Source: Crotophaga sulcirostris (taxonomy: Eukaryota > Chordata > Aves > Cuculiformes > Crotophagidae). From it: a DNA stretch of 64,000 bases. Shown in pieces: positions 39,201-51,200 of this stretch. The stretch lies in the NCBI GenBank assembly GCA_013397455.1, contig VYZB01000120.1, positions 924,250 through 988,249 of the forward strand, read 5' to 3'. The notes beneath the pieces were generated by a model. It was not told the origin of the DNA. It was given only the letters and a program-made list of their open reading frames with translations, and searched no databases. Position numbers and translations under genes: made by a program. Numbering within the stretch: position 1 is the first letter of the stretch; every line of letters begins with the position of its first letter.

Positions 39201-42200
39201 ACTCCTACACTAAGTTTCTATGTTCAGGACATTTTGAAGGAAAAAAGAAAGATCATAAAGGTCTTACTGATGGATGCTCTTGATCTTGCATACACTGAGC
39301 CAGCATTCTCTTAATGACCTCCAAATAGTGTTGCTGCTGATTCCCAAAAATCCCAGGAAAATTCCTAAGGATAAGGAAAGACCAAAACATTAATGGTTAA
39401 GATTAAACTGTCCGAATTTCTATTATTTTACACTTACCCATTGTTTAAGCTACAGATTATAACTGTACACATAAGAGTTAAGTAAAGCACAATACAACAG
39501 AATAAATTAAATGTATATGACTGCTTGTTAATGAAGTTGTGACAGTGTTTCTAACATTTTTACAGATAGGATGGTTAACCTGCAAAAGCGTAGCAAAGCC
39601 TGAAATCTTACCAGAAAATATGCAGAGCGGCCTCACGCAGTCCTACGTCCTGAGAGCTGACAGAGTCAAATAAGAATTTCAGAACTTCCGGCCACTGGTT
39701 GTTGCCATCTTCATCTAGATTAAGCATCAAGTTTTAAGATAAGCAAACTTAAAAGTGGTTGGATATTAGTTGTGCAGGGCAGTCATCGTTACTAAACTTA
39801 ATTACAAAAATCCCGATCTGAAGATGTGTCCAAGTCACAGTGTAAAATATGGCTGAAATATTAAATCTAAAGATACTCAGGAACAGATGATGATCTCTAT
39901 TTATTGTTACATAACAGCACTCAGAAAATAATCCAATGTAGATGTTCATCTTAATACTCATGAGAGTTTAAACAAAATTGGATTTCTGAACTTTAATACA
40001 ATCTCACCTAAACTCAAGCAATTTAAAATGCAGAGTTAAGGAATCTTATTTTTATCTGATCAAGGATAATGCAAGTAAATATTACGTTTTATTTTAAACC
40101 ATGGAATCGGTTACCACATCGTGTGCAAAAGTCTGTACAAGACTAGAAAAGAAGAGATAAAAATACAACCACTATCAATACATAAACATTTTACCACAAT
40201 ATCAGTTTATATAAAGTACCTATTAAATTCCTGGTCAATTCAGCAACAATGTCACAGACTTTCTTCCTCATAGTGGACTGTGTTTCCAATTGAATAATCA
40301 ACAGCAGTCCACTTTTGATAGAGGTTTGATCATCAGGTGAAAGAGCTGGGTAAACTTCTTCAAAAGCAGAAGACAAAAGGCGTCGTAGAAGAACAGCTGC
40401 CATTTGTCTAGCCTATTGAATAAGAAAGTATGTATGTTAAAGTGTTTAGATATGATAATCATCCTCTTACAGGAAAGATGACTGACAACATGCTCGCAAA
40501 TGATGTTTTCACTGTGTAAACTAGTTTGGTGAATGGAACACCTCTCAAGCAACAGATGACAATCATGATAGTACGTAAATACATAATAAAGAATAATCAT
40601 ATAATCATAGTAATCAGTTTACAACCATGTTTCCCACAATTATAGCTCTTCAAAGAAATAATTATGAAATCTGGAGGCATTAGGTTTTTTTTCTAGAGCT
40701 GAACCCTGGACTATCTTGTGGCAAGTTAAGGACTTAGCTGCATTACCAAAAGAAGTTTAAAGTATGTCTTCTTTCCAACTTAAAATGGCCCACAGAGATG
40801 ATTATAATCCAGACGGGTTTTTTGGGATGAACAAGGGAATATAATAGGACAATTCTGTCAGACAATTAACGTGCAAGCCCTCCTTCCCTTTCTCAAGTAA
40901 ACAAACTTCATGCAAAAGATTCAGAAACCTACAGTTAGATTTTGGCAAATAAAACTCTACTCCGAACAACAAAAAACCCCCACCACAACCCAGAGCTTTC
41001 AGCCTTTTGCAGACCTATAATGAAAATATTTTCTTTAAATTTGAGCATAGGAACCTCAATACCACGTTAAAATCTTCTAAAGCTTCCCCCTTGCATACAG
41101 CAATTCTGGAAGAGTATCCTTTCCATACCTGTATTTATGTTCAATTATACAAGAACTAGATGGAAAAAGCATGGTTGAGTAATTAAAAATGAATAAAGAA
41201 AAACATGCAGTAAAGCCATAAAGACACACGATGCACTCTGAATAACTTTATAAATAGTATGTTCACCAACTAGTGTTTCTAGAACAAACAGTAATTAAAA
41301 ATCACCCCCCAAACTTACGAAGTTTAGCACATGTAACAAAACCCTACACATTAAATCCTCACAAAAAATAACCCAATGCAACATGGACTCAGTATTTTTT
41401 CTAAAATATCCTTATTCGGTGTGTACTTGAATGAAAAATAGTTTCACTTATAAAAGTCTTTGGAATTAATAAATCTTCCCTGGTCAGCAGAACTAACAGA
41501 GTTTGATTTCCAAAAGATCTGACAATTATATCTTTGTTGGAGACAATGGACAGTGGGATTGAGGGCACTCTCAGCAAGTTTGCTGATGACACCAAGCTGT
41601 GTGGCGTGGTGGATATGCTTGAGGGAAGGGATGCCATCCAGAGGGTCCTTGACAGACTTGAGAGGTGGGCCCATGTGAACCTCACAAAGCTCAACAAGGC
41701 CAAGTGCAAGGTCCTGGGTCGGGTCAATCGCAAGCACAATTACAGGCTGGGCAGAGAATGGACTGAGAGCAGCACTGAAGAGGACTTGGGGATGCTGGTG
41801 GATGAGAAACTCCACATGACCCAGCACTGTGCGCCTGCAGTGAAGAAAGCCAACTATATTCTTGGCTACACCAAAAGAAGTGTGACCAGTAGGTTGAGGA
41901 AGGTGATTCTCTGCCTCTACACCACTCTCATGAGACCCCACCTGGAGTGCTGTGTCCAGTTCTGGAGTCCTCAGCACAGGAAGGATGTGGACCTGTTAAG
42001 AGTGAGTCCAGAAGAGGGACACAAAGATGATCAGAGGGCTGAAGCACCTCCCATACGAAGATAGGCTGAAAGAGTTGGAGTTACTTAGAAGAGAAGGATC
42101 TGGGGAGACCTTATAGCAGCCTTTCAGTACTCAAAGGGGGCCTACAGCAAAGCTGGGGAGGGGCTCTTACTCAGGAATTCCAGTGATAGGATGAGGAGTA

Positions 42201-45200
42201 ATAGTTTGAAGCTGAAAGAGGGGAGATTTAGATTAGATATTAGGAAGAAAGTGAGTGAGAGTGGTGAAGCACTGGAAGAGGCTATCCAGAGAAGTCTTGG
42301 ATGCCCCATGCCTAGAGGTGTTCAAGGCCAGGTTGGATGTGGTTTTGAGCAACCTGGTCTAGCAGAAGGGGTCCCTGCCCATGGCACAGGGGGTGGAACT
42401 AGCTGACCTTTAACGTCCCTCCCAACTCAAACCATTCTATGATAAATTCCTACCATAAGCCAAGGTTCTCCAGCAATAGGTCGTAACATGGGGAACATGA
42501 GTTGGGAAGGAGGAACAATGTGAAGTGTACTTCACAGTGTTTTACTGTTCCTTTAAAGTCCCCAAGGAGGAAAACATGCATGGATGGAAGCAACCAATAT
42601 TTAGGACATGGTCCAAAGATGGACTTGCACAACCTCATTTGGGGATCCAGCCTTTTGAGGAATTCAAAGTACGCAATGCCTAAGGCCCACATAAAGCTCG
42701 AAAGCAGAACTGTGGTGCATCAGAAGTCCATGGGCTCCTTTCCTTCCCCTCCAAATGCTGAACAGGAAACTGCCCCCAGCAGTAATTTTCAGACTAAGAA
42801 ATGCAATGTTTTCATGTGACAATATGGAAAGAGGGAAGGAAAAGGTCAGGGCAGTGAGTACCACAGAAACACTGTTTTACACCGCATTTGTTATTGTATT
42901 TCACAGGGTTTGAAACTAGCCAACTGTAAATCAGGATGCAACTGAAAATTGTCAATCTATAACTATGAAGAAGACAAATGCAGGAGAAAATGCAGAACTT
43001 ATGTTCTCAAAGATTTAGGTGGTAAATCAAAACTGCAAAGGAACAGTTTAACACCTGAGGCACATCCTGAGAATAGAAATAATCAAATAAACTGTGAATA
43101 TATATCACCTTTCTGTTCAATCCTTTAAAATGTGGTTGCATAGGAAGAAGCAGAGTACCAACTTCATAACAGTGGGACTACACTTTCAAGAAGTTGGAGA
43201 CCTGGGTTCAAGCCCTTCCTCAGCCTAAGGTGTACAAAATCGCATATCATCTGGCACAAAAGTGCTCTAACTGCTAAGTCAGATGCTCCCCTCCACCTCT
43301 GTAAACAGTGTTACTCTGCTATCAGGGAAGTATGAAGTGAGAAGAGAGGGAAAAGGTGATTATTTCCACAGTTTAGGCATTTGGTTAGGAGAAAACCTGT
43401 TATGCATTTAGTTTCTAATTAGAGCTATTTCTGATCTATGCTAATGTTTTTTTCCATGCTAAACACAAGTGGTCCTGGGAACAAGATCTGAATCCCTGTT
43501 TCTCCATTTAAATGCCAAAATTACTAGGTTACAGAGTTCGGATTCCCCCATCTGCTGTCCAAACAGCCCTATGAATCGCGTATTCTCCACAACGCAGCAG
43601 CCCAGCTCCTGCAAACAGGATGGAGTATTTCTTTCAGCCTAGTTCTTCTAGGAGCGGGTAAAGCAATACAGAGGCTTCAGGGTGAAGAGGGATCTGAACC
43701 TAGCTTTCCCATAGCCTGGGCAAGGGATTTTTAAAGTTCTAAGGCTTCTTCCAGCATTCTGTGTCCAGTGGTGCCGGTATACTCAGTGTGCTCAAAGGAC
43801 ACACACCAGGCCCAAAGCCCTATCCACTGGTGACATATGAACTACTCTGCTCAACATTTTGATCTACGTAAAACGTACGCAGACACAAAATGCTCGGCTG
43901 TTGAGACCAGCACCACACTGAACACACCCAGATTTCTTCCCTGAATGTTTATATGCAATGTTTAGATCAAGCATGGGGATTACTTCACTTCAGTTAATTA
44001 GGCCACTGCCACTATGTATTTCAATTTACAAAGAGGACAGGTTGTTCACAGGTTTTAGTAATCAGGATTTTTTGAATTCAGGACCTAATGTCTACTGAAA
44101 TTATGAGCTAACATTTAAACCTTTCTTTGACTTATCCACTGGTGGTTAAAAGTCAAGTTATTATCAAGTTATTATTATACTCATTATTCTGATGTGGCAG
44201 AAGAAGAACATAGACCTGTTGGAGTAGGTCCAGAGGAGGGCCACAAAGATGATGAGAGGGCCGGAGCACTTCTTCTATGAAGACAGGTGGAGAGTTGGAG
44301 TTGTTCAGCCTGGAGAAGAGAAAGCTCCAGGGAGACCTTAGAGCAGCCTTCCAGTACTTAAAGGAGGTCTACAGGAAAGGTGGGGAGGGGGACTCTTTAT
44401 CAAGGAGTACAGTGACAGGATGAGGCATAATGGTTTTAAACTGAAATAGGGAAGATTTAGATTAGATATAAGGAAGAAATTCTTCCCTTGGAAGGTGATG
44501 AGTCACTGGAACAGGTTGTCCAGAGAAGTTGTAGATGCCCCCTCCCTGTAAGTGTTCAAGGCCAGGCTGGATGGGGCTTTGAGCAGCCTGGTCTATTGGA
44601 AGGTGTCCCGGCCCATGGCAGGAAGTTTGGAACTGGATGGTATTTAAGGTCACTTCCAACCCAAACCATTCTCTGATTCTGATGACAAAAGGGCAGTGGT
44701 AGATCTTATTTTTCATGGCAAATTTAAATACAGGAGAGACTGCTCTACAGCTTTCTATCATTTGAAACATCTCAGAGGGGCAGGAGGAAAAACTACACAG
44801 CTCTTATGCAACTAGTTGCCAGTGTAATACTGAAGGCTTCTGTCAGAAGAACACTGCTTTGTAGTTAGATAAACATCAGTACTGGTAAGATGATACTTAC
44901 TGAGTATTAAAGAGCACAAATAGCATCTACCTCTAAATTGAACACAATCTACCAGAAGAGATCATTATCCAGAGAGAAACAGCACACTCATAACCTCTTT
45001 ATAATACTGTTCACAAATTCTACATTCTAATATTGTTCAGTAAAACTCCAGATTTGGGAAAAGGAGTCAGACATTTTTACTTTCAAGTGACTCTGAAGTT
45101 TCTAATATCTTGAAAGCCTAGTACTTAACTTTTTACATCCAAGTGAATAATAGTTTTGTAGGAACTATACCTGATTGGTAAAGTGTGCAAGCCTTTATCA

Positions 45201-48200
45201 AATTAAGGAATATCTATAACTAAAAGGTACACTTTCCGTATGGCCCAGAAAACTTTTATATAGTGCTTAGACTACTCTGCATTCATTCTATAACACTGCT
45301 TGATGATTTAATGAACATAGCATCCCCAAACAGGACAAAATACAAAAGTCATCTGAATAAAACATGCAAAACAATTGCTACCTTATATTCCCCCCAATTC
45401 TAATTTCAGAAGCACAAGAAGTTTCAGGTAAGTTTAACACACTTACGCACAGGACCCCAGAAAGGAAAGCATTTCTCAACAGTAACTTGAAGGAACATCA
45501 GAGTAACTCTCATATATTAGTTACACTTTTTAAGGAAAGAATTCATTCATTAAGAAAACCACACACCCAGAAAACAACGCAGTCTAAGCAGTCACTTATG
45601 AAACACTACTGCTGAAACTAAATATCCTACATCAAGAAGTCTCAGCTACTGAACCTGACATGCAACAAACTAGGTGAGTGGTCCCTCTACAAATGTGCAG
45701 TAAATTAAGATGACTCAGTTAAAGCCTGGCTTATTCATTTATCCCAAAGTGACGGACAACGATTTCTTCCCCCATTCTCCAAGTTCCCTTGAAAATCTGC
45801 AGAATTCCAAGATTATCGAGACCTACCTCCTCAGCGGCAGTAGTATTCCTGATTGCTTGTAGGAGGAATGTGATCTTAGACTGACCTGGAATATTCTCAT
45901 ATGTCTCCTGTGTAAAAAAAAGAATGCAGCTTATTATAAATGATTACTAGAAAGCATGCGTTAGGTATTAATATAAATTGACTTTCCTTTTAAAACAACT
46001 TCAGTATCCATTCAGTTAATAGAAAATAACACAGAAAAAACTCCAAACAACTACCAAAATAAAAATTTCTGACCTATTTCAAAATCATGAGTAATCTTGC
46101 ATTACTGACCACTTACAAGATGAGTTAAGAAATACAACGTGAACAGAATACATATCCTCCTGGAAAGACAACATATACAGAGCACATATCCTCCTGTGAT
46201 TCCATCGTAGCTTCTGTCAGATTAAAGGATTAAGACCTCTAGAAGCCTGAGACTGAACTATGACTAACAGGTTAATAGCCACTGACAATTATATAGCCCA
46301 AAAATTTGTTCAGTTCTTTTTTTGAATCTTTTTATGGACTTCACAATGTCATGTGCCAGTCACACATCTCAACTACATATTTTGAAAAAGGACTTTTCAT
46401 TTCAGCCTGAATTTCAGAGACACTATTTAGTCCCACTTTAGGGAATAAATAATTGATAAATTAATAAAATGGAAAAAATAATGAGGAGTTCAGTTACATT
46501 GTCTTACACACTTCTGGTGTGTTGTTCATTTACAATTGCTTTTTAAATTAGATTCTTACTTAGAAGCTAGAGTGAGAACACAGCCAATTAACTTTTGCTA
46601 TCCAAAACAAGGTATATGTGAGTATTTTATAAATGCTTGTTTCTAACATACTAAACCTATGTAGATAAGAGCAGGGAAATTACACGTTGGAGACTAATCA
46701 CTTAAAACACTCAGAAATAGTTCTATACTCTGAAAAAGTTCATTTTTGTGGACACAACCTTGAAGATAAATTACTCCTCTCTTTCCAAGTATTCACTAAC
46801 CCATCCTGAACTCAAGGAACAAGTCTACTACACAAAGCCCAGGTTGATTTCAATCAGTTCCCTCGATGCCTACTTCTTATTCTTACCATTGCAGCAGCTC
46901 TTTCTAATACACCAGCAAATTTATACACAGTGATGTTATACCTACTGTTTTCAATGAAGTAGTTTGCCCATCACATATTTGATATTAGACATCATCTTCC
47001 TCCACTTTCTGTACCTGTTTCCTAGTAGGCCTCGGTCAGAGTCAATTCTTACTTCATATTCTCCCTAGCTGCTAATATAACGCTCAGTCAATGAGACTCA
47101 ATCCCCAGTGAATCCCTGCATTTAATCTAATCATTTCATGAAGACTGCAAAATTAAATGAGGTTTAGGGTCAGAACAGAAAGTCTTCTCAGATTAACCAT
47201 TTCCACGAACGTATATACTTCTCTTGCACTATTATCTGCAAATATAAAGACAAATTCTGAAACAAGGTTTCCTTAAGAGAGGTCCAGCATGGACCTGAAG
47301 TTATGCTTTCACAGACAGCTGAAGCACTGTAAAAGCTGGTTTCCTTTATGTCAATTCTGATAATGATGAAATTCTACTTTGAGTTGTTTAAACTCACTAG
47401 AAACAGCAGCAATTTATCCAGTTGTTTAGTGGGGTAATTCTGTCAATTCAGTAAACAGGATTCGGATGATGCCAAAGAGCACCAGGGCAAATTAGGCAAG
47501 AGGACCACATGGCCAAAACCAGAACCTTGCCCCTGTGCTGGTGGATGACTACTTTGCAGGCTGTGACCTAACTTTGTACCTGGATCCTGCTACATCTTCA
47601 TTGTATTCTTTTAGTTCATGATTAGTTCCCCAGCTACCTTATCCAAAGGTACAAATTTATGACCAGCTTTCCTAATTCATGCAAGCAAATGTCCATTATC
47701 TGCACTTAGAACTCATGTCTTCCAAATCAGAGAAAAATATTTTTTAAAAGAGCATAAAATCACCAAGACAAAGTAAATGAAAGCTTCTATATCAGAAGAT
47801 GGACATACCAATAAGAAAAAGACAGGCCTTTATAGTCATCAGACAACAATGTAGTAATTTTTAAATGGTATATAAAACGAATGAACCAGGTATCAGCAAA
47901 CTGGTCAGAAAAAGTTATGAGTGTGAGAGCACATCCATAGATCCATATACATAAATACTTAAATAGAAACAGGTTTTAGGTGATTCAACTTTCTCCCCCC
48001 CCCTCTTCTGTTTATTTACAGTTTTTACTACACCCCACCCAAACAGGGCATGACTCTACATCTCCTGAAGTGTAGTCTTCAGCATAGGACCCATTTCAGT
48101 GATCAGATCTATTAGAAATAACCCAAGTCTATCCCCTTCAGTTCCCTATCTAGCCATTCCCCGTAGTCACTCATTTTCACTGGATACAAATGAAAAGCAG

Positions 48201-51200
48201 CAATTCAATTTACCTGCAGATATCTGAATCCCTACAGTATTTAATATCACTCTGCAACAGTAAGTACACTTTTAAAAAGCAATGCAACTAAGCAGATGCT
48301 TAAGATCAAATGAGTCCTGTATGATTTTTATAAGAAGATATTCTAAGTGCTATACAATCCTTTCATTCAAAGAAATCTTACTTCAAGAAACAGAAAACTC
48401 AAAAATAAAGGTCAATCTAGCTACACTGTAGAGAGACAGCTTTGTATTTCTAGGTAAAAGATCATTAAACCAGCATGAAAATGACTGAGCTGGGTTCTTC
48501 ACAGCTGCACATGGTCGACGAAAGAGAGACAACAGGCATGAATTGAAAAAAAAAAGGAGGTTCAGACTGTACAGAGGTTCAGACCTCTTTCCTCTAATGA
48601 GGACAGTCAAGCAGGAGCGAGCTGCTCAGAGAGCTTTTGCAGTCTCCATTCTTTCAAGGTTTTCAAGACTCAACAGGACAAAGCCCCAAGTGACCCAGTC
48701 TGACCTGATAGCTGACATTGCTTTAAGCAGGAGAGTGCACTACAGACCTTACAAGGACTCCACCACTCTGAATGATCCTAAATCATAGAAGTACTTGCAC
48801 TACACCTTTGAAATATGCAGAAATCAATGTCGGATTCAGTGCAGTTAAATAAGTAAAAATTATACTACTTGTTTGCATTTGTGTACGAAATTATGGACTT
48901 GAAAATTTGGTAATCTATCATGACAATTAAGGCTTCTTATTCCAATCGACCACAGTGCATATGTATCTACGAAGATTAAAAACTTCCAACTCGCTCCAAG
49001 CAAGTTCCTAACAGAATATGCCATCTAAGTTTTAGGACTTCTTTTCCAAGAACGTTTTGTTTCACAGGCATTATGACACAGTTGTCAAAAAAATTTGCTT
49101 TGTTACAGTTTTATTAAAGGTCAAAAAGCTGTTCTTACGTTGCATGCAAGCAGCTGAGAACAGAAAGAAATTCAGCTCCCAGGGAACAGCCCTCTATTCC
49201 ATCTTTATATTCAGGAATGTGGGATTAATTGTCTTGGCTTCTCCAGAAAGTGTCTGAGGTAATCAATACTGAACTTTGCTAGCTTTCTGAAAATGTATAT
49301 CTTCCCTCCTTCTCTTTCCCAAATTGCACTTTAGGAATTTTCACTGCAGCATCAGGAACAATAATACTTTTTATTCTGCACCAAACAATGCACTGAACTC
49401 TGCTGACCGCTGAAGTGATGAGAGCGATAAAAGACCCGATGCAGCCATGCAGTGGGAATTCATGCTAAACCTAGACGCTCGTATTTAATTCAATGGGAGA
49501 GATTCCCCACTAGGCTTGACAATGGAGTCTTAAGCATGACAGAGAGAAAGAATTAACGTGGCTTAACCACCACAAAGAATTTTAGCTGAAATCACACATC
49601 TGAAAAGTTTTTTTGCTGATAACAGAGAAACTCAGCATATTGAAAACGCTTCTTGTAGTGAAATATTTCTTAGCTGACGAAACACTTGAATGCACGGCAC
49701 ATCCTGAAGTTAAAAACCAAACTACTGGGTGGAAAGAGGTCCGTGGCAGGAGGAAGGGAGCGGGGGAGGGAGGAAGGGAGTGGCTTCAGCCCCGGGGCAC
49801 CGAGGGGAAGGGGTGCCGAGGCCCTGGCACAGGTTGCCCAGGGAAGCTGTGGATGTCCCCTCCCTGAGGGCGTTCAAGACCAGGTTAGACGGGGCTTTGA
49901 GAAGAAACGCGGCCGCAAACGCAGCCACCGCCCGGGTGCCTCAATCACGCCCCTCCGAGGGCGCCCACCCGCCCAGGCTTCGTTTGGTCCCCCAAGCCCA
50001 GGGGGACGTGGGGGGACCGGCCCCACCACCCGCCGGCTTGCCCTGCCCTCCCCGGCAGGGCCGGAGCCGCGCTCAGCCACGCCGGCCACCCCGGGCGGAG
50101 CCAGCGCAGGCCCCGGCTCCCCGCGGGCACCGGGAGAAGCAGCGCCCGGGGAGCTCCGCACGGGGCCGGCGGAGGGGAGAGGGGACGAGGCGGGCAAGGG
50201 GTCGAACGGGGCCGGACACGCTGGGGATCATGGAATGGTTTAGGTTGGAAGGGATCTTAAAGCCCATCCAGTTCCATCCCCTTGCCACCTCCCACGAGCC
50301 CAGGCTGCTCAAGACCCCACACAACCTGGCCTTGAACACCTCCAGGGAGGGGGCACCCACAGCTTCCCCGGGCACCCTGTGCCAGGGCCTCACCGCCCTC
50401 AGAGTGAAGAATTTCTTCCTGGGCAACCTCTTCCTTACACACAATATAAATCCATCTTCTTTTAGTTCAGCACTGTTGCCCCTCGTCCTGTCACTACAGG
50501 ACCTGGTAGAAAGTCTCTCTCCATCTTTTGCGCAAGCTCTCTTTATACATTGAAGGGCCACAACGAGTTCTCTCCGGAGCCTTCTCTTCTCCAGGCTGAG
50601 CAACCCCAATTCTCTCAGCCTGTCCTCACAGCAGAGCTGCTCCAGCCCTCTGATCAGTTTCGTGGCCTCCTCTGGACCTGTTCCAACAGGTCCATGTGTT
50701 TCTTGCGCTGTGGGCTCCGGAGCTGGACACAGAACTCCAGGTGGAGTCTCACCACAGCAGTCTCACCTCCCACCAGCCCAGGTTGCCCAAGGCCCCATCC
50801 AACCTGGCCTTGAACACTTACAGGGAGGGGGCACCCACAGAGCTTCTCTGGGCAATCTGTGCCAGAGTCTCACCACCCTCATTGTGAAGAATTTCTTCCT
50901 AACGACTCATCTAAATCTCCCCCCTTCCAATTTAAAGCCATTCCCCCTCATCCTATCACTACACTCCCTGATAAAAAGCCCCTCCCCAGCTTTCCTGTAG
51001 CCCCTTCAGGTACTGGGAGGCTGCTCTGAGGTCTCCCCGGATCCTTCTCTTCTCCAGGCTGAACAACCCCAACTCTCTCAGCCTGTGCTCACAGCAGAGC
51101 TGCTCCCGCCCTCGGATCATCTTCGTGGCCCTCGGCATGAAAGGGGGGGTGGGGAGGGGACACGCACGCGACAGAGCCCCTCGCCAACCGCGCGCCCCAG

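Larger units (their letters stand above)
40413..45826 (-). other. IPO5 intron 2
   Basis: A 5.4-kb intron with two antisense CR1 copies (41534-42443 and 44190-44684) and, between them, an old repeat with tRNA-like motifs (43170-43760). Confidence 0.75.

Noticed and set aside
41444..42064. 176-177-codon open frames on both strands
   Set aside because: The plus frame is the RT end of a CR1 (FADDTKL box) and the minus frame is its mirror. Not host genes.
49686..50609. Long overlapping open frames on both strands (up to 274 codons)
   Set aside because: They result from CpG-rich sequence with few stops plus CR1 pieces. The Pro/Arg/Gly-rich translations have no domain.
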